From the NCBI GenBank assembly GCA_934591745.1, contig CAKTPQ010000010.1, forward strand, positions 1 to 53,421: a stretch of 53,421 bases of DNA, given 5' to 3'. Source of the stretch: an uncultured Oscillospiraceae bacterium (lineage in GTDB: Bacteria; Bacillota; Clostridia; Oscillospirales; Oscillospiraceae). Of the stretch, positions 31,842-40,840 are shown piece by piece (within the stretch, counting starts at the first letter, position 1; the number at the start of each line of letters is the position of its first letter). A program made the position numbers and the translations under genes. The notes beneath the pieces were generated by a model that was not told the origin of the DNA, searched no databases, and was given only the letters and a program-made list of their open reading frames with translations.

Positions 31842-33377
31842 TTACGCCTCGCCGGCCTTGACGCGGTCGAACTCGCTGTCCATGTCGGCGTTGGGCTTCT
31901 GGGTCAGCAGAGACACCACCACGATGACCAGGGCGCTGAACAGGAAGGCGGGCAGCAGCTCATACAGGCCGAACACGCCGCCCAGCGGCTTCAGCACGCC
32001 GCGCCAGAAGAAGACCATGGTGCCGCCGGCCACCATACCGGCGATGGCACCGGCCCGGGTAGTGCGCTTCCAGAACAGGGAGAACAGCATCAGGGGGCCG
32101 AAGGCCGCGCCGAAGCCCGCCCACGCAAAGGCGGTGATGCCGAAGATGGTGGAGTTGGAGTTCCACGCGATGGCCATGGCCACCAGCGTAATGAGCATCA
32201 GGGTGATGCGGGAGCACCACATGACCTGCTTCTCCGTGGCATCCTTCTTCACGATGCCGCGGTAGATGTTCTGGCTGACGGCGCTGGCGGTGATGAGCAG
32301 ATAGGAGTCGGAGGACGAGATAGCCGCCGCCAGCACGCCGGCGCAGGCAAAGCCCGCCAGCACGGGAGGCAGGAACATAATGGCCGCGTCCACGAAGATG
32401 TTCTCGGCATCGCCGTTGGACAGGTAGTCCAGCCCCACGATGCTGCGGCCCACGATGCCGATGAACACGGCGGCCGCCATGGAGATGACCACCCATACGA
32501 TGGCCACGCGGCGGGAGAGCTTCAGCTCCTTTTCAGAGCGGATGCCCATGAACCGCAGCAGCACCTGAGGCATGCCGAAGTAGCCGAGGCCCCAGGCAAG
32601 GCAGGAGACAATGGACAGCACGCCGTAGGGTCTGGCGGCGCCGAACACGTCCACCTCCGTGGTGGAGGGGGTGGCGGACTGGACCAGAGAGAAGAAGCCG
32701 TCGATTCCCTCGGCATTCTGGATGGCCGCGGACATGCCGCCGGCAGCGCCCACGGACATGATGAGGATCAGCACCAGCACCGTGACCATCACCACGGCCT
32801 GCATGAAGTCGGAGGCGCTCTCCGCCAGGAAGCCGCCCAGGAACGTGTAGAGCAGCACGAAGGCCGCCGCCACGATCATCATGCTCTGGTAGGACAGGCC
32901 GAACAGGTTGGCGAACAGCTTGCCGCAGGTGCTGAGGCACTGGGCCGCGTAGACGGAGAAGAAGATGATGATAATGAGGGAGGACAGCACCATCAGGGTC
33001 TTGTGCCTGCCCTCGTGATACCGCTTGGAGAAGAAGTCCGGTACGGTGAAAGCGTCCACGGCGATGCTGTACCGCCGCAGACGGCGGGAGGTGATGAGAA
33101 AGTTCAGATAGGTGCCCAGCGCCAGGCCGATGCACGTCCAGCCCGCGTCGGCAAGGCCCGTCCAGTAGGCCAGGCCCGGCAGACCCATCAGCAGGTAGCC
33201 GGACATGTCCGACGCCTCGGCGCTGAAGGCCGTGACCCAGGGGCCAAGGCTGCGTCCGCCCAGAAAATACGCCTCCGCGTCCTTGTTGGCGCGGCGGGCA
33301 AACACGATGCCGATGACGATCACCGCCAGCATGTACAGTGCCATAGCCAGCAGATGCTGCAGATTCGCTCCATCCAT
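31842..33377 (-). CDS. putP: Sodium/proline symporter PutP-like
   Basis: A 511-residue sodium:solute symporter with about 13 hydrophobic helices. Family marks: FLGGRSLGPWVTAFSAEASD, MSGYLLMGLPG, and LAAAISSSDSYLLITASAVSQ, the sodium-site helix. The short cytosolic tail ends KPNADMDSEFDRV. AAGGAGG precedes ATG 33377. It is divergent from a LysR regulator that probably controls it. Proline is the best guess for the substrate from overall resemblance. Confidence 0.92.
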   Translation of the reverse strand: MDGANLQHLLAMALYMLAVIVIGIVFARRANKDAEAYFLGGRSLGPWVTAFSAEASDMSGYLLMGLPGLAYWTGLADAGWTCIGLALGTYLNFLITSRRLRRYSIAVDAFTVPDFFSKRYHEGRHKTLMVLSSLIIIIFFSVYAAQCLSTCGKLFANLFGLSYQSMMIVAAAFVLLYTFLGGFLAESASDFMQAVVMVTVLVLILIMSVGAAGGMSAAIQNAEGIDGFFSLVQSATPSTTEVDVFGAARPYGVLSIVSCLAWGLGYFGMPQVLLRFMGIRSEKELKLSRRVAIVWVVISMAAAVFIGIVGRSIVGLDYLSNGDAENIFVDAAIMFLPPVLAGFACAGVLAAAISSSDSYLLITASAVSQNIYRGIVKKDATEKQVMWCSRITLMLITLVAMAIAWNSNSTIFGITAFAWAGFGAAFGPLMLFSLFWKRTTRAGAIAGMVAGGTMVFFWRGVLKPLGGVFGLYELLPAFLFSALVIVVVSLLTQKPNADMDSEFDRVKAGEA

Positions 33378-33390
33378 GGGAAATTCCTCC

Positions 33391-33419
33391 TTGACAAGCG
33401 ACACATGAAGAATTATAAT
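33391..33419 (+). promoter_or_regulatory. Perfect consensus promoter facing the LysR gene
   Basis: TTGACA (33391-33396), a 17-bp spacer and TATAAT (33414-33419) on the plus strand. It lies inside the putP leader, so the two transcription units overlap. Confidence 0.82.
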
Positions 33420-33451
33420 GTGTCTCATAAAGATTTTGAATGTATGGGCGT

Positions 33452-33480
33452 ATCATAGCACCATGCGGTCAAAAAAGCAA
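33452..33480 (-). promoter_or_regulatory. Promoter of putP
   Basis: On the minus strand, TTGCTT (33480-33475), a 17-bp spacer ending TGC, and TATGAT (33457-33452). Confidence 0.6.
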
Positions 33481-33496
33481 GGGGTAAATTCACAAA

Positions 33497-34369
33497 ATGG
33501 ACACAAAAAAGTATGCTGTTGTCGAAAAAGTGGTGGAAAAGGCATCGCTGACCAAGGCGGCGGAGGAGCTGGGCCTCACCCAGTCCGGGGTGAGCCACAT
33601 CGTGGCCGCCGTGGAGGCGGAGCTGAGCCTGCCGCTTCTCAAGCGCACACGCACTGGGGCGCGGCTGACGCCGGAGGGTGAGCGCATCATGCCCCACATC
33701 CGGGCCATCGTGGCGGAGGAACGGCTGCTGCGCCAGACGGCGGAGGAGCTGCACACGCTGGTGGCAGGCAAGGTGCGGGTGGGCACGTTCACCAGCGTGG
33801 CTACCCACTGGCTGCCGGCCATGATGATGCGGTTCCAGCAGGAGCACCCGCAGGTGGAGTTCGAGCTGTTCAACGGCGACTATCACGACGTGGACCGGTG
33901 GCTGGCGGACGGCAGCGTGGATCTGGCCTTTGTGGCGCTGCCGGCGGAGGGGGACAGCCGGTGCGTGCCGCTGTACCGGGACGAGCTGGTGGCGGTGCTG
34001 CCCAGGGGACACCGGCTGTGCGCCCTGCCGGTGTGTCCGGCGGCGGAGATCGCCAAGGAGCCCATCATCTCCCTGCTGGAGACGTCCAACCACGATGTAA
34101 GGCGTGCGCTGGACGCCGTGGGCGCCAAGCCGGACATCCGGTTCCGCACCAAGGACGACTACGCCGTCATCGCCATGGTGCGGCAGGGGCTGGGCGTCAG
34201 TATCATGCCGTCCCTGCTGCTGCGGGGCAACAACGAGGGCGTGGAGCTGCGGCCGCTGGACCCGCCTGCCTACCGCACCATCGCGCTGGCCGCCGGCAAC
34301 GTGGAGGCCGGCCCCGCCGCCAGGCAATTCGCGGAGTTCGCCCGTGCGTGGGTGCAGGAGAACGCATAA
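33497..34369 (+). CDS. LysR-family transcriptional regulator
   Basis: A 290-residue protein with an N-terminal winged helix (SLTKAAEELGLTQSGVSHIV) and a C-terminal effector domain beginning KVRVGTFTSVATHWLP; MVRQGLGVSIMPSLLL is the usual late motif. It begins MDTKKYAVVEKVVEKAS, as in many gut Firmicute LysR proteins. AAGGGG upstream is rather far (13 nt), so translation may be modest. The divergent arrangement points to putP as target. Confidence 0.93.
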   Translation: MDTKKYAVVEKVVEKASLTKAAEELGLTQSGVSHIVAAVEAELSLPLLKRTRTGARLTPEGERIMPHIRAIVAEERLLRQTAEELHTLVAGKVRVGTFTSVATHWLPAMMMRFQQEHPQVEFELFNGDYHDVDRWLADGSVDLAFVALPAEGDSRCVPLYRDELVAVLPRGHRLCALPVCPAAEIAKEPIISLLETSNHDVRRALDAVGAKPDIRFRTKDDYAVIAMVRQGLGVSIMPSLLLRGNNEGVELRPLDPPAYRTIALAAGNVEAGPAARQFAEFARAWVQENA

Positions 34370-34406
34370 ATACGCATCCCCCCGGCGAAGCCGGGGGGAT
34401 GCGTAT
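34370..34406. terminator. Strong hairpin between convergent LysR and cca genes
   Basis: A perfect 16-bp stem (34370-34385 with 34391-34406), but only a broken T tract (GCTTTATTCTTTT) follows, so efficiency is uncertain. Confidence 0.6.
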
Positions 34407-34418
34407 CGCTTTATTCTT

Positions 34419-35735
34419 TTATTCTATGGTGCGCCGGGCGGCGGCCAGCAGGGTGTCCCGGTGGTTGGGCAGCGCGCCGTCCAGCACCTGCGCCAGCAGA
34501 GCGTTCAGCGCATGGCCTACGGCGGGGCCGCGAAGCCCCAGCGCCAGCATGTCCCCGCCGTCCACCGCCAGATCCCGCAGGGAAAAGCACGCCTGCCTGT
34601 CCAGCAGGGCGTTGAGGATGTCCTCGGCGCGGTCGATCTCCGCCAGGCGGCCCCGGTAGTCCGGGTGCTGGGCCAGATTGTCCGCCCGCTTCACCGCCAG
34701 CAGGCGGCGGAACGTGTCCTCCCCCAGTTGGTGGACGGCACGGGCGATGGCCTTTTCCGTCCGGGGGATGTCCCTGTCGTGCCACTGCACCAGCGTCACC
34801 ACCTCATGGGCGGTGCGCCTGTCCATCCGCAGACGGCGGCACATCTCCTCCGCCAGCGCCGCCGACACTTTGGGGTGGCCGTAGAAATGGCCCACGCCCT
34901 GCCCGTCCACGGTGAAGCAGGCGGGCTTGCCCACGTCGTGGAGCAGCATGGCCCAGCGCAGCGCCGGCTCCGGTGGAATGGCGGCCACGGAGCGGGCCGT
35001 GTGCTCCCATACGTCGTAGAGGTGGTGGCGGTTCCGCTGGTCGAAGCCCACGCAGGGCAGCACCTCCGGCAGGAACACGCCCAGCACATCCGGGTACGTC
35101 AGCAGCACCGGCAGCACATGGGCGCCGCACAGCAGCCGATCCGTCTCCGACAGCAGGCGCTCGGCGGCGATGTCCCGCAGCAGCGGAGCGCGGCGGTGCA
35201 GCGCGGCGGCGGTGCGCGCCTCCACAGTAAAGCCCAGCACCGACGCGAACCGCAGCGTCCGCATGATGCGCAGGGCGTCCTCGTCAAAGCGCCGGTCCGG
35301 GTCGCCCACACAGCGCAGGATGCCCCGGCGCAGGTCCTCCTGCCCACCGTGCAGGTCGGTGAGACTGCCCCGGACGTCCATGGCCATGGCGTTCACCGTC
35401 AGGTCCCGGCGGCACAGATCCTCCGCCAGCGAGTCGGAGAAATACACGGTGTCGGGGCGGCGGTGGTCGGAATAGGGGCCGTCGGCGCGGAAGGTGGTGA
35501 CCTCCACGGACAGGCCGTCCTGCCGGACAGTAACGGTGCCGTGGCGCAGTCCCGTGGGGATGCTGTGACCGGCAAATAGAGCGGCGGTCTGCTCCGGGCG
35601 GGCAGCGGTAGTGACGTCCCAGTCCTCCGGCTCCCGGCCCAGCAGCGTGTCCCGGACGCAGCCGCCCACGGTGTAGGCCGCGAAGCCCGCCTGCTCCAGC
35701 CGGGAGAGGATCGCGCTCACCTGCGCAGGGAACAT
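34419..35735 (-). CDS. cca: CCA tRNA nucleotidyltransferase with HD domain
   Basis: A 438-residue enzyme that builds or repairs the 3' CCA of tRNA. The polymerase head has YTVGGCVRD, the catalytic pair in EDWDVTT, RHGTVTV and RRDLTVNAMA. The RNA-binding neck has RFDEDALRIMRTLRFAS. A C-terminal HD phosphohydrolase domain follows (AMLLHDVGKP near 263, GHPKVSA, QWHDRDI). This is the layout of HD-bearing bacterial CCA enzymes. AAAGGAGG lies 9 nt before ATG 35735. It is divergent from murC. Confidence 0.95.
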   Translation of the reverse strand: MFPAQVSAILSRLEQAGFAAYTVGGCVRDTLLGREPEDWDVTTAARPEQTAALFAGHSIPTGLRHGTVTVRQDGLSVEVTTFRADGPYSDHRRPDTVYFSDSLAEDLCRRDLTVNAMAMDVRGSLTDLHGGQEDLRRGILRCVGDPDRRFDEDALRIMRTLRFASVLGFTVEARTAAALHRRAPLLRDIAAERLLSETDRLLCGAHVLPVLLTYPDVLGVFLPEVLPCVGFDQRNRHHLYDVWEHTARSVAAIPPEPALRWAMLLHDVGKPACFTVDGQGVGHFYGHPKVSAALAEEMCRRLRMDRRTAHEVVTLVQWHDRDIPRTEKAIARAVHQLGEDTFRRLLAVKRADNLAQHPDYRGRLAEIDRAEDILNALLDRQACFSLRDLAVDGGDMLALGLRGPAVGHALNALLAQVLDGALPNHRDTLLAAARRTIE

Positions 35736-35787
35736 ATTCGCCGCCTCCTTTCGCCCCGTGCCGCCAAAAAACCGGCGAAAAAGCCGG

Positions 35788-35816
35788 TTGCACTTCGTGT
35801 TCGGGTGTACTATAAT
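35788..35816 (+). promoter_or_regulatory. Promoter of murC
   Basis: TTGCAC (35788-35793), a 17-bp spacer and TATAAT (35811-35816), leaving a ~95-nt leader with a GGCGC/GCGCC hairpin. Confidence 0.8.
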
Positions 35817-35838
35817 GAATTGTTAAGATCATGCATCC

Positions 35839-35866
35839 ATATTAGCACACTTTTCAGAATTGTCAA
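35839..35866 (-). promoter_or_regulatory. Promoter of cca
   Basis: On the minus strand, TTGACA (35866-35861), a 16-bp spacer ending TGTGC, and TAATAT (35844-35839). Its transcript runs through the murC promoter. Confidence 0.7.
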
Positions 35867-35915
35867 TTTACGCACATCTTATTCCGGCGCTCCGCGCCGT
35901 TTGGAGGTCTTTTTT

Positions 35916-37313
35916 ATGATGCATCCCGCTGCGGATATCCGCACACTGTTACAGCCGGGCAGGCGCGTCCATCTGGCCGGTATCGGCGGCGTGTCCATGT
36001 GCGCACTGGCCGAGGTATTGCAGGGCATGGGCCTTGCGGTGCAGGGCTCCGACATGACGGACAGCGACACCGTGCGCCATCTGCGCGCCGTGGGTATCCC
36101 GGTGGCCATCGGCCATTCCGCCGAGAATCTGAAAAACTGCGACGCGGTGATCCGCACCGCCGCCATCCACGACAGCAACCCGGAGATCGCCGGGGCCATC
36201 GCACGGGACATCCCCGTATACGAGCGGGCACAGGCCTGGGGCGGCATCATGCGGGGCTACCGCAATGCCCTGTGCGTGTCCGGCACCCACGGCAAGACCA
36301 CCACTACCTCCATGGCCACCCACATCTTCATGGCCGCCCAGAAGGACCCCACCGTGATGATCGGCGGCACCCTGCCGCTGCTGCACGCCGGCTATCGGGT
36401 GGGACAGGGCGACACCATCATTCTGGAGAGCTGCGAGTACTGCAACTCCTTCCTGAACTTTTTCCCCACGGTGGCGGTGATCCTCAACGTACACGCCGAC
36501 CATCTGGACTTCTTCAAGGATCTGGCGGACATTGAGCATTCGTTCCACCAGTTCGCGGAGCTGGTGCCCGCCGGCACCGGCCGGGTGGTGGTCAATCTGG
36601 ACGACGAGGGCGCCCGGGCCGCTGTGGCGGGGCTGGACCGTCCTGTGTTCACCTACAGCGTCAGGGATCACAGCGCCGACTGCTATGCCGACAATGTGGC
36701 GTTCTTCGATGGGTACGGCGAGTTCGATGTCATCATCCGCGGGCAGCGCTACGCCCATGCGGCACTGCACGTCCCCGGCGCGCACAACGTGTCCAATGCG
36801 CTGGCCGCCGCGGCTGCCGCGTATCTGCTGGGCGTGGACGGCAGCGCCGTGGAGGCGGGGCTCTCCACCTTCACCGGCGCGGGACGGCGGTTCGAACACA
36901 AGGGCACCTACCATGGGGCGGAGGTGTACGATGACTACGCCCACCATCCCGACGAGGTGGAGGCGCTGCTCAACGCGGTGCAGCCCCTGCCCCACAAGCG
37001 GCTGATCTGCGCGTTCCAGCCCCACACCTACACCCGCACCGCCGCGCTGTTCGATGATTTCGTCCGGGTGCTGCGCAGGCCCGACAAGGTGGTGCTGGCG
37101 GAGATCTACGCCGCACGGGAGAAAAACGAGCTGGGCATCTCCTCCCGGGATCTGGCGGCCCAGATCCCCGGCGCCGTGTACTGCTCCACGCTGGAGCAGG
37201 TGGCGGAGGAGCTGGCGAAGCTGGCCCAGCCGGGAGATATGCTGCTGACCGTGGGCGCCGGCGACATCTACCGCGCCGGTGAGATGCTGCTGAAACGGGG
37301 TGACGCGGAATGA
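35916..37313 (+). CDS. murC: UDP-N-acetylmuramate--L-alanine ligase
   Basis: A 465-residue cytosolic Mur ligase that adds the first alanine of the peptidoglycan stem peptide. HLAGIGGVSMCALAEVL is the N-terminal UDP-binding segment, GTHGKTTTTSMATHIF the ATP loop near residue 120, and YDDYAHHPDEVEAL the family-specific C-terminal motif. ATG 35916 is 8 nt after GGAGG; a second ATG follows directly. The stop overlaps the next gene by 4 bp. Confidence 0.96.
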   Translation: MMHPAADIRTLLQPGRRVHLAGIGGVSMCALAEVLQGMGLAVQGSDMTDSDTVRHLRAVGIPVAIGHSAENLKNCDAVIRTAAIHDSNPEIAGAIARDIPVYERAQAWGGIMRGYRNALCVSGTHGKTTTTSMATHIFMAAQKDPTVMIGGTLPLLHAGYRVGQGDTIILESCEYCNSFLNFFPTVAVILNVHADHLDFFKDLADIEHSFHQFAELVPAGTGRVVVNLDDEGARAAVAGLDRPVFTYSVRDHSADCYADNVAFFDGYGEFDVIIRGQRYAHAALHVPGAHNVSNALAAAAAAYLLGVDGSAVEAGLSTFTGAGRRFEHKGTYHGAEVYDDYAHHPDEVEALLNAVQPLPHKRLICAFQPHTYTRTAALFDDFVRVLRRPDKVVLAEIYAAREKNELGISSRDLAAQIPGAVYCSTLEQVAEELAKLAQPGDMLLTVGAGDIYRAGEMLLKRGDAE

Positions 37314-37849
37314 ACCTCTCCCCTGTTTACCGCAGCACCCGTCCGGAGGGTGAGCTGCCGGCACAGGAGGCCGCAGCCTTCGACCTGCTGGCGCAGCTGG
37401 GCATCGAATATGACCGGGTGAGCCACGACGCCGCCTTCAACATGGAGCTGTGCGCCGAGGTGAGCCGGGCGCTGGATGTCACCGTGTGCAAGAACCTGTT
37501 TCTGTGCAACCGGCAGAAAACCAGCTTCTATCTGCTGTGCATGATGCCGGACAAGCCCTTCCGCACCAAGGAGCTCAGCGCGCAGATCAACTCCTCCCGG
37601 CTGAGCTTCGCGCCGGAGGAGCTGCTGTGGGAGCTGCTGCACTGCACCCCCGGCTCCGCCACCCTGCTGGGTCTTGCCAACGACACAGAGCATCGGGTGC
37701 AGCTGCTCATCGACCGTGAGGTGTATGACGCGCCGTATTTCTCCTGCCATCCCTGCATCTGCACCAGTACGCTGAAGCTGAAGACCGCCGACGTGCTGGA
37801 CAGGCTGCTGCCCCACACCGGGCACACGCCCATTATCGTGGATCTGTGA
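37310..37849 (+). CDS. YbaK/ProX-type aminoacyl-tRNA deacylase
   Basis: A 179-residue stand-alone editing domain of the prolyl-tRNA synthetase-associated family, expected to hydrolyse mischarged alanyl- or cysteinyl-tRNA(Pro). Marks: VCKNLFLCNRQKTSFYLLCM with the conserved Lys, SAQINSSRLSFA, TPGSATLLGLAND and HPCICTSTLKL. It overlaps murC by 4 bp and is translated with it. A terminator follows at once. Confidence 0.9.
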   Translation: MNLSPVYRSTRPEGELPAQEAAAFDLLAQLGIEYDRVSHDAAFNMELCAEVSRALDVTVCKNLFLCNRQKTSFYLLCMMPDKPFRTKELSAQINSSRLSFAPEELLWELLHCTPGSATLLGLANDTEHRVQLLIDREVYDAPYFSCHPCICTSTLKLKTADVLDRLLPHTGHTPIIVDL

Positions 37850-37853
37850 ACCG

Positions 37854-37884
37854 CAGTGCCCGCCTGATGGCGGGCACTGTTTTT
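37854..37884 (+). terminator. Terminator after the murC operon
   Basis: CAGTGCCCGCC, a TGAT loop, its complement, then TTTTT. Confidence 0.9.
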
Positions 37885-37904
37885 GCATTTTAGACAAAAA
37901 GTCC

Positions 37905-37933
37905 TTGCTTTCGGAAACGTTTTCAGTTATACT
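37905..37933 (+). promoter_or_regulatory. Promoter of the sugar-type ABC ATPase gene, with cre-like site
   Basis: TTGCTT (37905-37910), a 17-bp spacer and TATACT (37928-37933). CGGAAACGTTTTCA at 37912-37925 within the spacer resembles the CcpA catabolite-response element (consensus TGWAANCGNTNWCA). Confidence 0.7.
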
Positions 37934-37943
37934 TACCGTATTC

Positions 37944-38116
37944 CCACCGGCGCGGCGCACTCCACTTCTTGTGCCGCACCGGCAAATGAAAAGGAGGAAT
38001 GAGCCGCTGTGGCTGGCGGTGCGGCAGTGTGGAGACCTGCCGTAAGGCGCGAGGGACTTTTCCGCCCCGCGTGAGGCTGTCGTCTGCGGAGGCAGGGCAG
38101 CTACAGTCAAGAGCGT
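37944..38116 (+). promoter_or_regulatory. Structured leader with competing hairpins and a possible leader peptide
   Basis: Hairpin A pairs 37947-37956 with 37973-37982 (one mismatch), extended by 2 bp beyond a 2-nt bulge (59-60 with 71-72). Its right arm TGCCGCACCG (37972-37981) is also perfectly complementary to CGGTGCGGCA (38017-38026), and that segment overlaps hairpin CGGCAG/CTGCCG (38022-38027 with 38037-38042). An AAGGAGG (37991-37997) sits between, ahead of a 21-codon GTG frame (38009-38074). I match no known riboswitch. Confidence 0.5.
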
Positions 38117-39289
38117 ATGGCAAAGGTGGTTCTGAAGGATCTGAAGAAGGTCTACCCCAACACCGAGAAGAAGAAAAAGGCCAAGAAGGGCGAGGAGCCG
38201 GCGGAGAAGAAGAGCAATCTTCAGATCACCGACGAGGGCGTCGTGGCTGTCCAGCAGTTCAATCTGGAGATCGCGGACAAGGAGTTCATCGTGCTGGTGG
38301 GCCCCTCCGGCTGCGGCAAGTCCACTACCCTGCGGATGATCGCCGGTCTGGAGGACATCACCTCCGGCGAGCTGTGGATCGGCGACAAGCTGATGAACGA
38401 CGTGGAACCCAAGGACCGCGACATCGCCATGGTGTTCCAGAACTACGCCCTGTACCCCCACATGACCGTGTATGAGAACATGGCGTTCTCCCTGAAGCTG
38501 AAGAAGGTCCCCAAGGACGAGATCGACAAGAAGGTGCGGGAGGCCGCGGAGATCCTGGACATCACCCAGTATCTGGACCGCAAGCCCAAGGCCCTGTCCG
38601 GCGGCCAGCGGCAGCGTGTGGCCATCGGCCGCGCCATCGTCCGTGACCCCGCCGTGTTCCTGATGGATGAGCCGCTGAGCAACCTGGACGCCAAGCTCCG
38701 CAACCAGATGCGTGCGGAGATCATCAAGCTGCGCCAGCGCATCGACACCACGTTTATCTATGTGACCCACGACCAGACCGAGGCCATGACGCTGGGCGAC
38801 CGCATCGTCATCATGAAGGACGGCTTTATCCAGCAGATCGGCACCCCGCAGGAGGTGTTCGACCATCCCGCCAACCTGTTCGTGGCCGGCTTTATCGGCA
38901 CGCCCCAGATGAACCTGTTCGACGCCCGTCTGGTGAAGCAGGACGGCAAGTACGCCGTGAGCATCGACGGCATCACCGTGGAGCTGGCGGAGGACAAGCA
39001 GGCGCGCCTGCGGGCCAAGGACGTGCCGGAGCAGGATATCGTGCTGGGCGTCCGTCCCGACCATATCATGCTGTGCGCCGACGGCGTCAAGGGCAAGGTG
39101 GACGTCAGCGAGCTGATGGGCTCGTCCGTGCATCTGCACATCTCCACCAACGGTCACGACGTGGTGGTCATCGTCCCCACCAACGGCAATGCCGCCCACT
39201 TCCCCATGGGCAGCGAGGTCAACATGATCTTCGGCGGCAACGTGGCCCATGTGTTCAGCAAGGAGACGGAGAAGAATCTGGAGTGGTAA
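38117..39289 (+). CDS. UgpC/MsmK-type carbohydrate ABC transporter ATPase
   Basis: A 390-residue ATPase that energises carbohydrate importers, often several at once. Walker [12 protein letters not shown] near residue 60, signature LSGGQRQR near 160, Walker [13 protein letters not shown] near 180 and the switch His in [12 protein letters not shown] are intact. A C-terminal regulatory OB-type domain follows (LGVRPDHIM). A Lys/Glu-rich insert ([15 protein letters not shown], residues about 17-31) splits the first strand pair; I recall such inserts in gut Firmicute homologues. No permease or binding protein adjoins it, consistent with a shared subunit. The ribosome site at its ATG is poor while a perfect AAGGAGG lies 120 nt upstream in the leader. 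Confidence 0.92.
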   Translation: MAKVVLKDLKKVYPNTEKKKKAKKGEEPAEKKSNLQITDEGVVAVQQFNLEIADKEFIVLVGPSGCGKSTTLRMIAGLEDITSGELWIGDKLMNDVEPKDRDIAMVFQNYALYPHMTVYENMAFSLKLKKVPKDEIDKKVREAAEILDITQYLDRKPKALSGGQRQRVAIGRAIVRDPAVFLMDEPLSNLDAKLRNQMRAEIIKLRQRIDTTFIYVTHDQTEAMTLGDRIVIMKDGFIQQIGTPQEVFDHPANLFVAGFIGTPQMNLFDARLVKQDGKYAVSIDGITVELAEDKQARLRAKDVPEQDIVLGVRPDHIMLCADGVKGKVDVSELMGSSVHLHISTNGHDVVVIVPTNGNAAHFPMGSEVNMIFGGNVAHVFSKETEKNLEW

Positions 39290-39309
39290 CACTCCGGCAG
39301 ACAAAGCAA

Positions 39310-39348
39310 AAAAGCTGTCCCCGCGCCGCAGGCGCGGGGACAGCTTTT
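39310..39348. terminator. Bidirectional terminator
   Basis: A perfect 18-bp stem AAAAGCTGTCCCCGCGCC with its complement, between convergent genes. Confidence 0.9.
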
Positions 39349-39352
39349 CGTT

Positions 39353-40117
39353 TTACCGGTTTTTCTCGTACAGCACAGTCAGACCGTACAGCAGCAGATC
39401 CTCGTTGAGCAGGATCTCGTGGGTGCAGATGGGGACAATGCAGCGGGCCAGCCCGCCGGTGGCCACCACGGTGGCCTTCTGTCTCAGCTCCGCCTCCATA
39501 CGGTCGATCATGCCGTCCAGCAGCAGGGCGGTGCCCAGGATGCTGCCGCTTTTCATGCAGTCCACCGTGTTGGTGCCGATGGCCCTGGGGGGCGCGTCCA
39601 GCGAGATGCTGGGCAGCAGCGATGTGTGGGAGGCCAGCGCGGACAGGGACAGCTGGACGCCGGGAATGATGGCGCCGCCCCGGAACGCCCCCTCCGCGTC
39701 CACCACTGTGACGGTGGTGGCGGTGCCCATATCGATGAGGATCAGCGGCGGCTCGTAAATGTCCAGCGCGCCCACGGCAGCCACCAGCAGGTCGCTGCCC
39801 AGCGTGGCGGGATCGTCGATGCGCACCGTCAGGTCGGAGCGGATGTCCGGCCCCACCACCATGGCCTCGATGCCGGAGAGCATCCTCACCGCCTCCGACA
39901 GGGAGCGGGTCACCTGCGGCACGACGGAGGAGATGATGGCGCCGTCAAAGGCGTCGGGCGCGATATGGGCGAACTCCAGCAGACGGCTGATGGTCACAGC
40001 GTACTCCGCGCCGGTGGTGAGCCGGTTAGTAGCCATGCGGCAGAGGTAGCGGATGTCCCGGCCCTCCATGCAGCCCATGACGATGTGGGTGTTCCCGATG
40101 TCCAGCGCAAGGATCAT
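39353..40117 (-). CDS. coaX: Type III pantothenate kinase
   Basis: A 254-residue kinase for the first step of coenzyme A synthesis. The acetate/sugar-kinase-fold phosphate loop LALDIGNTHIVMG is at the N-terminus, followed by ISSVVPQVTRSL, VVGPDIRSDL, LLVAAVGALDIY and LILIDMGTATTVTVVDAEG. ATG 40117 follows a G-rich ribosome site. It sits 13 bp after an ECF S component, suggesting uptake and phosphorylation of pantothenate from one operon. Confidence 0.95.
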   Translation of the reverse strand: MILALDIGNTHIVMGCMEGRDIRYLCRMATNRLTTGAEYAVTISRLLEFAHIAPDAFDGAIISSVVPQVTRSLSEAVRMLSGIEAMVVGPDIRSDLTVRIDDPATLGSDLLVAAVGALDIYEPPLILIDMGTATTVTVVDAEGAFRGGAIIPGVQLSLSALASHTSLLPSISLDAPPRAIGTNTVDCMKSGSILGTALLLDGMIDRMEAELRQKATVVATGGLARCIVPICTHEILLNEDLLLYGLTVLYEKNR

Positions 40118-40130
40118 GACGTTTTCCCCC

Positions 40131-40784
40131 TTACTTCCCGTTCTGCACGGCGGTCCTGCGGGCGGCCAGCTTGCCGCGGCTGAATACCACGGCCTTGGCG
40201 ATGACGGCGCCGGTGAAGAAGCAGACGATGGCTTCGATGAGGCCGTTGACGCCCACAAAGGCGATGACGAACAGGAACGGATTGGCGCTGCCGAAAGCCT
40301 GCACGAAGTTCTGGATAAACTCCGTGTGGTAGAAGCACAGGCACAGGGTAGTCATGAAGAACGCCGTGTTGCACAGCGCGCCGCACAGGCCGGCGGCGCC
40401 GAAGGACCACAGCCGGCTCTTGTCCACCTTGCTGAGAGCCTTGAACACCAGGCCGCAGATCCAGCCCGCCAGAATGCGGGTGGGCACGCAGACAAAGAAG
40501 GTGCTCAGCGGGTTGATGCCCAGCAGCACCGCGCCGAAGGCGCTTTTGCCGAAGCACTCCCAGAAGCTGATGAGGCCGAATACGCCGCCCAGCAGCGCGC
40601 CGGCGCCGGGGCCCATGACGATGGCGCCCACGATGACCGGCACCAGCATGATGGTGATCTCCAGACCGGCGGTCTTGATCATGCCGAGGCCCGTCAGCTC
40701 CAGAAGCAGCATGATGGCGATGAGCACCGACAGCTGCACCATGTCCTGCACGGACAGTTTCGTGCGATTGGTTTCGTGATTCAT
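40131..40784 (-). CDS. ECF transporter S component, probably for pantothenate
   Basis: A 217-residue membrane protein with about six helices; LSVQDMVQLSVLIAIMLLLE opens the fold. It is unlike the S component at 29591 in sequence. The gene precedes coaX in an operon, so pantothenate is the likely ligand (inference from context; some PanT genes are arranged this way). AGGAGGT precedes ATG 40784. The A, A' and T subunits are not in this window. Confidence 0.82.
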   Translation of the reverse strand: MNHETNRTKLSVQDMVQLSVLIAIMLLLELTGLGMIKTAGLEITIMLVPVIVGAIVMGPGAGALLGGVFGLISFWECFGKSAFGAVLLGINPLSTFFVCVPTRILAGWICGLVFKALSKVDKSRLWSFGAAGLCGALCNTAFFMTTLCLCFYHTEFIQNFVQAFGSANPFLFVIAFVGVNGLIEAIVCFFTGAVIAKAVVFSRGKLAARRTAVQNGK

Positions 40785-40840
40785 ATGTTACCTCCTGCTG
40801 CCGCCTCCGTCCAGCAGAGTGCGGCGCGTGGTATTATGAT

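Noticed and set aside
31593..33458. 621-codon frame antisense to putP
   Set aside because: Extreme His/Gly/Gln content, no domain and no ribosome site; it mirrors the codon bias of putP.
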